Below, in pieces: positions 57,998 through 64,000 of a DNA stretch of 64,000 nt. The position numbers and the translations under genes were made by a program. The stretch's first letter is position 1. Every line of letters starts with the position of its first letter. The notes beneath the pieces are model-generated. The model did no database searches, was not told where the DNA came from, and saw only the letters and a program-made list of their open reading frames with translations. Source of the stretch: VRUE01 sp963774555 (lineage in GTDB: Bacteria > Actinomycetota > Thermoleophilia > Solirubrobacterales > 70-9); assembly GCA_963774555.1 (NCBI GenBank), contig CAVZFL010000002.1, positions 186,001 to 250,000 of the forward strand, given 5' to 3'.

Positions 57998-58330
57998 ATG
58001 AGTTACTTTGACGCAATGACGAGCGAGCGCTTGATTGCCGAGGCGGGCCGACGCCTTGCCGAGGCCGCCCCCGATGCCAAGGTCATTCTGTTTGGTTCCC
58101 ACGCTCGCGGCAACGCCCGGCCGGGCTCGGATCTTGATCTTCTCGTCGTCGAGCCAGAGCTCCGCAGTCGCGCAGACGAGTTCGTGCGACTCCGAGAAGC
58201 CCTTGGGGCAATGGGCGTCCCGATCGATCTGATCGTGGTCAGTGCCGAGCACGTTCAGCGATGGGGGTCTGTTCAGGGCACGCTGATGCACGAAGTGCTT
58301 AGGGATGGCCGGGTCATTGCAGGAACTTGA
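57998..58330 (+). CDS. MNT-family nucleotidyltransferase (putative antitoxin, module 1)
   Basis: 110 residues. AKVILFGSHARGNARPGSDLDLLVVE carries the full GS-x10-D-x-D motif of MNT enzymes, with a third Asp in VPIDLIVVSAEH. In studied MNT-HEPN systems the MNT protein AMPylates and silences the HEPN toxin. It overlaps the HEPN gene by 26 bp, a typical arrangement. An ATG at 58016 is an alternative start. Very similar to the protein at 63161-63478, which lies in another module in the opposite direction. Confidence 0.88.
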   Translation: MSYFDAMTSERLIAEAGRRLAEAAPDAKVILFGSHARGNARPGSDLDLLVVEPELRSRADEFVRLREALGAMGVPIDLIVVSAEHVQRWGSVQGTLMHEVLRDGRVIAGT

Positions 58331-58721
58331 GCCGGACGAGCTCGCTGCCCTCTTGGCCCGCAAGGCCACCGAGGACGCAGTTGCCCTGCGAGAGTTCGCG
58401 GCCAACACCGAGATTGCGGACAGCGTTCTCGGTTTCCACGCCCAGCAGGCCATCGAGAAGTGGCTCAAGGCAGTCCTCGCTCGTCACTCGGTCGATTTCG
58501 AGTACACGCACGACCTTCGTCACCTCATAGCGCTAGTCGAAGACACGAGTATTGAGTTCCCTTTTGACACGCCAGTCGTGGTTCGACTCACCGAGTACGC
58601 CGTCCCCTTGCGCTACGACGAGCTCTTGGACGCGGTCCCTCTCGACCGCGAGGTCGCCGTGAAACTCGTCAGTGAAGTCGGCGGCTGGGCAAACGACCTA
58701 CTTGACGCGTTTAGCAAATAA
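58305..58721 (+). CDS. HEPN-domain protein (putative toxin, module 1)
   Basis: 138 residues, all helical. LGFHAQQAIEKWLKAVLARHSVDF and TEYAVPLRYDELLDAVPLDREVAVKLVSEV match the HEPN domain type PF05168. The R-x4-6-H motif that makes many HEPN proteins RNases is not visible, so toxic activity cannot be assumed. It is coupled to the MNT gene upstream. The stop lies 8 bp before repeat B. Confidence 0.82.
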   Translation: MAGSLQELEPDELAALLARKATEDAVALREFAANTEIADSVLGFHAQQAIEKWLKAVLARHSVDFEYTHDLRHLIALVEDTSIEFPFDTPVVVRLTEYAVPLRYDELLDAVPLDREVAVKLVSEVGGWANDLLDAFSK

Positions 58722-58728
58722 CGCTCAA

Positions 58729-58882
58729 TGGGGCGGGAAGGACTCGAACCTTCGACCGACGGATTATGAGTCGGGCCGGAAGCCTTCCGTAGAGCCGAAT
58801 CGTGGCTGACGGGACGCGCTCAGTCCGAGGAGTTTGGCTGAGTTCGGTGGAGTCCGGGACAAATTTCGGGACAAGTTTCGGG
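58729..58882. repeat. tRNA-derived att-like repeat B
   Basis: 154 bp. Minus-strand anticodon loop CTCATAA (anticodon CAT, Met type), the same T-arm as A and a CCGCCCCA end. The far end holds GGGACAAATTTC and GGGACAAGTTTC direct repeats. Same orientation as all other copies. Begins 944 bp after A. Confidence 0.92.
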
Positions 58883-58908
58883 AGGCCCGTCGGGCCAGCT
58901 CATCGCAC

Positions 58909-59262
58909 CTATGCGGCGATGGGATGGCCGGTCGAGTCCCGTGCCTCGATATGCGCTCGAGGCGGGAACTGAACCGAGCCGTGATTACGGCGACGGAGGC
59001 GCAGCAGAAGCGCCGTCACAGCGAGAGACCAGCGCGCAGGGCCGTGAACCTCCTCGGGCCGAACGAGCAGCTCGTGCCCATCGGCGTAGACGATCACAAC
59101 GGGATCGCCATCGAACAAGGCTCGGGTAGCCATCTCGCCTTGGTCGGGATTGTCGGCTGAGATGAAGTGCGTCCGGTTGGGATACCGAGCGGCCAGTTCC
59201 TCGTCATCGATGCTGGCGAGAACCCGCTCGGTCGCAGGATCGGTCTTTGTGTCACGGCTCAT
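58909..59262 (-). CDS. Unknown protein, second gene of module 2
   Basis: 117 residues. DPATERVLASIDDEELAARYPNRTHFISADNPDQGEMATRALFDGDPVVIVYADGHELLVRPEE is the conserved-looking core; the rest is basic and ends near repeat B. The ATG overlaps the stop of the upstream gene (ATGA). No motif is recognised. Pairing with a small partner gene in a repeat-bounded module is reminiscent of toxin-antitoxin loci, but that is only analogy. Confidence 0.65.
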   Translation of the reverse strand: MSRDTKTDPATERVLASIDDEELAARYPNRTHFISADNPDQGEMATRALFDGDPVVIVYADGHELLVRPEEVHGPARWSLAVTALLLRLRRRNHGSVQFPPRAHIEARDSTGHPIAA

Positions 59263-59576
59263 GATTTCCTCCATTGTTTCACGATCTCCAGAGCCTCTCG
59301 CTTGGCCTTTCTTATCGCCGCCGCCATGGCCACATTGGGGGAGTCGAAGTCCAGGATCGTGGCCACCTGCTTCCCGCCCGTCCTCGTGTGCTTGTGCTCG
59401 TGATGCTCGTCGATCGAATCTGCGTTGTCCCAAAGGCGCACGGTCGTCCAATCGCCGTCCTCCAGGCTCTCCAGCGTGATCGCGTAAGAGACGGGCGGAG
59501 GCGGCTCGCTGCGTCGGAACCGGATGCGAATGCCTGGCCCTACGTCGATAAAGATTTCGCGCTCTGTCGGAACCAC
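59259..59576 (-). CDS. Unknown protein, first gene of module 2
   Basis: 105 residues from a GTG. EREIFIDVGPGIRIRFRR, PVSYAITLESLEDGDWTTVRLWDNADSIDEHHEHKHTRTGGKQ and NVAMAAAIRKAKREALEIVKQWRK form a compact alpha/beta protein with a His cluster (DEHHEHKH) that could bind metal or act as a base. The family is unknown to me as to function. It starts just downstream (minus strand) of repeat C and its 50-bp leader. Confidence 0.65.
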   Translation of the reverse strand: MVPTEREIFIDVGPGIRIRFRRSEPPPPVSYAITLESLEDGDWTTVRLWDNADSIDEHHEHKHTRTGGKQVATILDFDSPNVAMAAAIRKAKREALEIVKQWRKS

Positions 59577-59634
59577 AGACAGAGAGTTTCAAAGACTCCG
59601 GCGGTTACTCAATCAAGGGAGCGCAAGGGGAAAG

Positions 59635-59840
59635 ATCGTGACGCAAATCGTCGGCCACCTCGACAAATCAAGTGCAGCCATCTCTATGGGGCGGGAAGGA
59701 CTCGAACCTTCGACCGACGGATTATGAGTCGCGCCGGAAGCTGTCTATAGAGGCGAATCTCGCCTGATAGAGCGAATCACGTCCAAGGAGTTGGGCTGAG
59801 TTCGGTGGAGTCGGGGACCAATTTCGGGACCAAGTTTCGG
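59635..59840. repeat. tRNA-derived att-like repeat C with leader
   Basis: The repeat proper is 59687-59840, with the CTCATAA loop, T-arm GAAGG/CCTTC and GGGACCAATTTC/GGGACCAAGTTT direct repeats. The part 59635-59686 (starting ATCGTGACGCAAATCGT) is also shared with repeat E but not with A, B or D. With the ends of the flanking genes this accounts for the 360-bp gap 59577-59936; the remaining 96 bp (59841-59936) show nothing recognisable. Confidence 0.9.
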
Positions 59841-59936
59841 TGTCTTCAGACCACAGATTTGCCTCGGCGATTTCATAGGCGCCGCGCACCGTGATCAAGG
59901 TCCGACCCCGGACGGGTGAAGCGAGCAGCGTGCGCT

Positions 59937-61316
59937 CTACCTCCTGACCCAGGTGGCAGATTGGATGACTGCGCCGCCCTTAGTGCCGATTGCCCAGATT
60001 GCGGTTGACCTGCCCTGCGGATCAACAGCAATCTGCGGTTCGCCGAGGCTATTCGTCCAACGGGAGATATCGGTCGGCCGCGACCAGGCACCTCCGAGCG
60101 GATGCTTCGCCGCCTGGATGGCGAAGTTGGGGCCGGGGCGGGTGTCGTAGCCCTCCCAGATCGCGGTCGCGCTGCCCCGGGAATCCACCACCAGCTGCAG
60201 ATGCTGCCCACCCCGTCCGTGACCGGTGGTGATGTCGACCGGCCTCGACCAGCCCCCTTCGGCCGGGCGGGTCGCTCCCTGGACGACGAGATAACTACCG
60301 TTGGAACGTTGCCAGATCGCGGTCGCGTCGCCCTGGGGGCTGACCGCGATCTGCGGGTCCTGTACGAGGCGGTGCCCCGCCTTGGAGATGCTGACCGGCG
60401 CCGACCAGATCCCGCCGGCCGGGCGGGTCGCAGTTTGGATTCGACGGCCATAGGCAGAGAACCGACGGCCATTGGGCACCCTGCCTACCCAGACCGCTGT
60501 GGCGTTGCCCTGGGAATCCACAGCCACCTGTGGCCAAGCGCCCCTTACTCCATTGGCAGAGAGTGTGACCGGCGCCGACCAAATCCCTTCGGATGAGCGG
60601 GTTGAGATTTCAATTGCACCGCTGTATTCCTCTTCCCATACCGCAGTTGCGCCGCCCTGGGGGTCAAGTGCGATTTGCGGAGATCGGGCGGCCTTTTTCG
60701 GTGGAGACACGGTTACCGGTGCCGACCAGATCCCTCCAGTCGGTCGGGTCGCGCTTTGGACGACTGAACGCCAACCTTCCTCCCGTTCCAAGAGCCAGAC
60801 CGCAGTCAGGGTGCCTTCAGGGCCAGCCGCGAGGAGCCCCGGCCACGCGCCAGCCGCAGAGAGGGTGACCGGTGGGGACCAACTCCCTCCGGCTAGGCGG
60901 GTCGCGCTTTGGACGACGCCGGAGCGACCCAGACGGCGTCCCCAGATGGCCGTCTCGTTGCCTAGGAGGTCAACCGCAACCTGCAATCCGTACGCATCTT
61001 CCAAACCGCCAAAGAAACGGGATGGAGTGGACCAAGGTCCGCCGGCTTGCCGCACCGCGCTCTCGTAGATGAGTTTTCCGCCGCGGTATCGCCGCCACAC
61101 GGCGGTCGCATTGCCTGCGGAATCAACACTCACCAACGGGGATTCTTCGCCAATGCTCATAGCTCCGGAGACATTCATCGAGCGCGACCAGCCTGGCGCA
61201 GCGCTCGCGGGTGATGCGACCAAACCCGGCGCCAAGCAACCGGCAATGGTCAAGCGCAGAAACCACGAGCGAGGTGCATGCGTACGCAAGCGACTCGTGG
61301 CCCCTCCGAACATCAT
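59937..61316 (-). CDS. Secreted propeller-like repeat protein (module 3)
   Basis: About 459 residues from the ATG at 61316, which follows GGGGGAG; an ATG at 61331 is upstream. Signal peptide (FLRLTIAGCLAPGLVASPASA). The mature protein repeats a block of about 55-60 residues seven times: VAVDSQGNATAVW followed by IQTATRPAGGIWSAPVSIS. These are sialidase/BNR-like blades, so a seven-bladed beta-propeller is likely. It may bind a glycan or protein outside the cell. Its presence as sole cargo of a mobile-looking module is unexpected. Confidence 0.78.
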   Translation of the reverse strand: MMFGGATSRLRTHAPRSWFLRLTIAGCLAPGLVASPASAAPGWSRSMNVSGAMSIGEESPLVSVDSAGNATAVWRRYRGGKLIYESAVRQAGGPWSTPSRFFGGLEDAYGLQVAVDLLGNETAIWGRRLGRSGVVQSATRLAGGSWSPPVTLSAAGAWPGLLAAGPEGTLTAVWLLEREEGWRSVVQSATRPTGGIWSAPVTVSPPKKAARSPQIALDPQGGATAVWEEEYSGAIEISTRSSEGIWSAPVTLSANGVRGAWPQVAVDSQGNATAVWVGRVPNGRRFSAYGRRIQTATRPAGGIWSAPVSISKAGHRLVQDPQIAVSPQGDATAIWQRSNGSYLVVQGATRPAEGGWSRPVDITTGHGRGGQHLQLVVDSRGSATAIWEGYDTRPGPNFAIQAAKHPLGGAWSRPTDISRWTNSLGEPQIAVDPQGRSTAIWAIGTKGGAVIQSATWVRR

Positions 61317-61397
61317 CGATCTCCCCCACATCCCGCGATCTCCATCTCGGTACTTAGCGAGTCTACTTTGCCCACGCGAGAGCGGCGGCCACTGGGA

Positions 61398-61552
61398 TGG
61401 GGCGGGCAGGACTCGAACCTGCGCTCCACGGATTATGAGTCGAGCTGGAAGGCATCCGGCAGGTCGAATCGTGCCCGACGGGATGCGCTCAGTCCGAGGA
61501 GTTCGGCTGAGTTCGATGGAGTCCGGGACAAATTTCGGGACAAAGTTTCGGG
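61398..61552. repeat. tRNA-derived att-like repeat D
   Basis: 155 bp. Loop CTCATAA as in B, C and E, but the T-stem is GCAGG/CCTGC instead of GAAGG/CCTTC: a paired change that keeps the stem. The variable region also differs. Direct repeats GGGACAAATTTC and GGGACAAAGTTT at the far end. This copy was probably taken from a slightly different tRNA gene. Confidence 0.92.
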
Positions 61553-61556
61553 CGGC

Positions 61557-62387
61557 CTATTTCGGGGTCTTCTTGGGCCTGGCACGAACACGTTCGCGCT
61601 GGGCGCGGCTGCGTCGATGGCGGATGGTGAGCTGCTCAACCATCTGCGGGTAGCGCTTTTCGTGGAAACGCTCCGGGAGTCGATCATCGGCGAGCACCGC
61701 GTCGAATGGGTCGACTTTATGGTCGAAAACGACCTGGCGAAACGCACGATCCTTCAAGCACTTTCGGTAGATCCGCTCGTTCAGACGAAGGACGGCCCGG
61801 ATCCGCTCGGCTTCAGGGGCGCCTTCGTCATCCAGGAGAAAACGGGAGAACTCCTTGGCGCATATCACCGACCGTCGAAGCTGATCGATCGCGATTCGAC
61901 CTGCTTGCCGGAGGCCGACCACGTTGTAGATGCGACTCTCCATGCAGCGCTCCGGATGCATAACCCATACCGGTAGCTCCGGGCCACTCGGGTTGGCCAC
62001 ATTCAATTTCACGGCCGTATCGCGGACATCGCGACCATCCAGGCCGTAGGGAGCAGCAAGGAAGTCGATCTCGCGGTTCTCTCCATCGGAATCCTTGAAC
62101 ATGACCATCCCAGTGTTCGGCGTGTGGTCATCGATCGTCGGGATTCGAACGTCACCTCCAAGTAGCTCGCCAGCCCTCTGCGCCGATCTCGCCGCGCCCT
62201 CGAAGTCGATGTCCTTGCTCGTGAAAATCTCCCGCTCGGCGGAGCGCGGCTTCAGCTCGAAGAATGCCGCCCAGAAAGCAACTGCCTGTCCTCCAACCAG
62301 GATGATCCGCCGCTCCTCCGACAACGGAGCCAGCTCTCGCAGGATCCGCCGCACCTCCTCCGGGCGAAGGGGCGGCTTCTCAGGCAT
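61557..62387 (-). CDS. Nucleotidyltransferase-fold protein, AbiEii-like (module 4)
   Basis: 276 residues. ERRIILVGGQAVAFWAAFF and TSKDIDFEGAARSAQRAGELLGG contain the GG-x and D-x-D elements of the minimal nucleotidyltransferase fold, with NREIDFLAAPYG as the third acidic strand. The C-terminal half is helical and basic (RHRRSRAQRERVRARPKKTPK). This layout recalls AbiEii-type toxins of phage-defence TA systems, though closer identity cannot be claimed. The stop lies 4 bp beyond repeat D. A 63-residue gene precedes it by 3 bp. Confidence 0.75.
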   Translation of the reverse strand: MPEKPPLRPEEVRRILRELAPLSEERRIILVGGQAVAFWAAFFELKPRSAEREIFTSKDIDFEGAARSAQRAGELLGGDVRIPTIDDHTPNTGMVMFKDSDGENREIDFLAAPYGLDGRDVRDTAVKLNVANPSGPELPVWVMHPERCMESRIYNVVGLRQAGRIAIDQLRRSVICAKEFSRFLLDDEGAPEAERIRAVLRLNERIYRKCLKDRAFRQVVFDHKVDPFDAVLADDRLPERFHEKRYPQMVEQLTIRHRRSRAQRERVRARPKKTPK

Positions 62388-62390
62388 CGA

Positions 62391-62582
62391 TCAGCCGAGA
62401 GAACGCGAGGCCGACAGATCGATCCGAGCGCCCGCTGCCATAGGGGCAAGAACCTCGTTCTCGCGCTTTACCTGGGCAACGGACCTGCTGCCGTTTGCGA
62501 TCGCGCGTTCATCGACGACTCGAGAACTCTGCTTCTCAGCTGCCCGCACCCGGGGATCGTAGCTTGCGCCATGTGCCTGCAT
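62391..62582 (-). CDS. Small partner of the module 4 nucleotidyltransferase
   Basis: 63 residues from the ATG at 62582. The basic, helical sequence VDERAIANGSRSVAQVKRENEVLAPMAAGARIDLSASR ends 3 bp before the nucleotidyltransferase start, so translation is probably coupled. No known domain. By position it may be an antitoxin or DNA-binding partner. It begins exactly at the leader next to repeat E. Confidence 0.6.
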   Translation of the reverse strand: MQAHGASYDPRVRAAEKQSSRVVDERAIANGSRSVAQVKRENEVLAPMAAGARIDLSASRSLG

Positions 62583-62785
62583 CGTGACGCAAATCGTAGC
62601 CTGCCTCGACAACCGAGGGTAGCCATCCCTATGGGGCGGGAAGGACTCGAACCTTCGACCGACGGATTATGAGTCGCGCCGGAAGCCGTCCGTAGCGCCG
62701 AATCGTGCCTGACGGGACGCGCTCAGTCCGAGGAGTTCGTCTGAGTTCGGTGGAGTCCGGGACAAATTTCGGGACAAAGTTTCAG
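62578..62785. repeat. tRNA-derived att-like repeat E with leader
   Basis: The repeat proper is 62632-62785: CTCATAA loop, GAAGG/CCTTC T-arm, direct repeats GGGACAAATTTC and GGGACAAAGTTT. The leader 62578-62631 shares ATCGTGACGCAAATCGT and AGCCATC-CTA with repeat C. The start codon of the small module 4 gene lies in this leader, and the stop codon of the HEPN gene to the right falls in the repeat's last bases. Confidence 0.92.
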
Positions 62786-63174
62786 CGGAGTTGGGTGGCC
62801 GCCCATTCCCCCACTTCCTGAACCAGCGCAATTGCAACGTCGCGCTCCAGCGGCTCGGCGTCGAGCAACTCGTCGTAGCGCATTGGGACGGCGTAGACCG
62901 TCAGCTCATCGACATGATCGGCGTCCGGTGGCAACTCGACACCGGTATCGCCGAGGAGCTCCAATAGGCGACCGAGGTCGTGAATGCGGACCTCTTCGAG
63001 CCCGTGAAAGGCCATCACGGCCTTGATCCACTTCTCTATCGCCTGCTGAGCATGAAAGCCGACGGCCTCGTCATCTATTTCCGAGTCGGACGCCAGCCTG
63101 CGCATGGCCTTCGCGTCTCCCTCCGCCTTGCGCGCGAGAACCCTCGCGAGATCCCGGCCTTCAGGCCTCGACAA
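62782..63174 (-). CDS. HEPN-domain protein (putative toxin, module 5)
   Basis: 130 residues. VGFHAQQAIEKWIKAVMAFHGLEE and LTVYAVPMRYDELLDAEPLERDVAIALVQEVGEW closely match the module 1 HEPN protein. The R-x4-6-H RNase motif is again not seen. It overlaps the MNT gene by 14 bp. Its last codon and stop lie inside repeat E. Confidence 0.83.
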   Translation of the reverse strand: MSRPEGRDLARVLARKAEGDAKAMRRLASDSEIDDEAVGFHAQQAIEKWIKAVMAFHGLEEVRIHDLGRLLELLGDTGVELPPDADHVDELTVYAVPMRYDELLDAEPLERDVAIALVQEVGEWAATQLR

Positions 63175-63478
63175 GAACCCGGCCCTCGCGCAGTGCCTCG
63201 TTCAACATCGTGCCCTCGAAGTGCCCCCATTCTTCGGCGTGCCTGGCGCTAATGACAATCACGTCAAGCGCCACATCGAGCCCGCGAAGCTCCCGGCGCA
63301 GACGCGCCGACTCGGCCCGGCGCTTCGTCACCTCGTCCGGCTCGATTACGAGCAGGTCGAGGTCCGAGTCGGGGCGAGCCTCCCCTCGGGCGCGAGAGCC
63401 GAAAAGGATCACCCTTGCTCCCGGCGCGGCGGCCGCGAGGCGGCGGCCCGCCTCTTCGATCAGCGACTCATCAGTCAT
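63161..63478 (-). CDS. MNT-family nucleotidyltransferase (putative antitoxin, module 5)
   Basis: About 105 residues from the ATG at 63478 (a GTG at 63484 is possible). ARVILFGSRARGEARPDSDLDLLVIE has the full GS-x10-D-x-D motif and VALDVIVISARH the third Asp. It is highly similar to the module 1 protein, with most residues of the first 50 identical. Read in the opposite direction to module 1 relative to the repeats. Confidence 0.88.
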   Translation of the reverse strand: MTDESLIEEAGRRLAAAAPGARVILFGSRARGEARPDSDLDLLVIEPDEVTKRRAESARLRRELRGLDVALDVIVISARHAEEWGHFEGTMLNEALREGRVLVEA

Positions 63479-63590
63479 CGGCACCTGAAGATGGTAGTCG
63501 CCATAAGCGACGGCTTCCGACGGTCGAGCCCAGCAACGCGATACACGCTTCCCAGTATCGGGCGGACTGGCTCAACCTACGACAGTCAAG

Positions 63591-63953
63591 TCAGTTGATT
63601 TCTCGCTTCATAGACCAGACAGTTTCGATGGGCCATCCAGCCGTACTCCAGCCCAGGTTGCTCTTTCCCATCGCGTTACTCTGGATCACTCGGCTGACAA
63701 GCTCCCAGCCTTCGGCGCCCAACTCGTTTAGGACCGCAAGGACATTGGTGCGCGTCTGATCCGACTCCTCCGAAGACCATGCCAGTCGCTCGTCCGCCTT
63801 CTCTGCGCCAGGCAGCCAGATGTGGATGGTATTGGTATACGCCCAATACTCTTCTTCCTCGTCAAACGGTGGCGGTTGAGGTATCTTCACCCGGGTTTTT
63901 TTCTCCACCTTTCTCTGAAGAGAAAACGTCAGGTACTCCCAGCGCTTCGTCAT
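63591..63953 (-). CDS. Small protein, DUF4177-like
   Basis: 120 residues. MTKRWEYLTFSLQRK at the start and VLAVLNELGAEGWELVSRVI near the middle fit the DUF4177 pattern (WEY...LN-LG-EGWELV). The middle part EEEEYWAYTNTIHIWLPGAEKADERLAW is specific to this protein. Function unknown. It lies 106 bp upstream of the MNT gene on the same strand, near the window edge; whether a further repeat follows cannot be seen. Confidence 0.65.
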   Translation of the reverse strand: MTKRWEYLTFSLQRKVEKKTRVKIPQPPPFDEEEEYWAYTNTIHIWLPGAEKADERLAWSSEESDQTRTNVLAVLNELGAEGWELVSRVIQSNAMGKSNLGWSTAGWPIETVWSMKREIN

Positions 63954-64000
63954 GGCATGAGGAGAAGCAAATTGATGGAGCTGACCCGCCGTTCGGCCAT

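Noticed and set aside
58834..59160. Plus-strand frame of 108 residues
   Set aside because: Its start lies in repeat B and the rest is antisense to the module 2 gene; the composition is not protein-like.
57785..62785. Five tRNA genes
   Set aside because: Only the 3' halves are present. The sequence upstream of the anticodon loop cannot form the anticodon stem, D-arm or acceptor 5' strand.
57785..62785. CRISPR array
   Set aside because: Repeat units are about 155 bp and spaced 0.9-1.7 kb apart with coding spacers; there are no cas genes.

Overview
The window is GC-rich, densely packed, double-stranded-coded bacterial chromosome. Gene content and order (yebC-ruvC-ruvA-ruvB next to a fused secDF, recJ and a bifunctional rel; pdxS-pdxT; an ECF sigma factor; DUF2339/DUF3999; many secreted proteins with Ala-rich signal peptides) suggest an actinobacterium of the Thermoleophilia/Solirubrobacterales type. 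That placement is inferred from gene content, not from a marker gene.

Region 1 (1-23.9 kb) is an exopolysaccharide/cell-surface locus. It holds glycosyltransferases, an undecaprenyl-phosphate sugar transferase, a sugar aminotransferase, two NAD-dependent epimerases, a Gfo/Idh/MocA oxidoreductase, a Wzx flippase, a hexapeptide acyltransferase and a deacetylase-like protein. It also holds four Wzz-type chain-length domains, one of them fused to a Wzy/O-antigen-ligase-like domain in a single protein. Three paralogous secreted parallel-beta-helix proteins, two carrying PKD/Ig-like modules, are interleaved. The first 3.7 kb contains about fourteen single-base indels in otherwise well-conserved genes, and another lies near 20.67 kb. 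These look like sequence errors rather than decay.

Region 2 (23.9-25.5 kb) is an ECF sigma factor flanked by two related small proteins. Region 3 (25.6-39.9 kb) is the housekeeping cluster, mostly on the minus strand: yebC, ruvCAB, a zinc-ribbon/PAS-like protein, secDF, a small membrane protein, recJ and rel. It is interrupted by a cell-wall hydrolase carrying three DNA-identical bulb-lectin repeats. Region 4 (39.9-53.5 kb) holds an M29 aminopeptidase, pdxT/pdxS, an RpiR regulator, a GGDEF protein, a Ser/Thr kinase, a secreted peptidase-like hydrolase, a methyltransferase and secreted proteins of unknown function. Region 5 (52.9-56.9 kb) is a divergent TetR/DUF2339-DUF3999 pair with a palindromic operator.

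Region 6 (56.9 kb to the end) is the most unusual part. Five directly oriented repeats of about 155 bp, plus one core-only site, separate six small gene modules. Each repeat contains the 3' half of a tRNA gene, from the anticodon loop to the discriminator base, followed by an arm with two 12-bp direct repeats. The modules carry two MNT-HEPN pairs, two nucleotidyltransferase-fold genes each with a small upstream partner, an unrecognised two-gene pair and a secreted propeller-like protein. No integrase is present in the window. I interpret this as an accretion array of tRNA-targeted cassettes enriched in toxin-antitoxin-like gene pairs, mobilised by an integrase encoded elsewhere.
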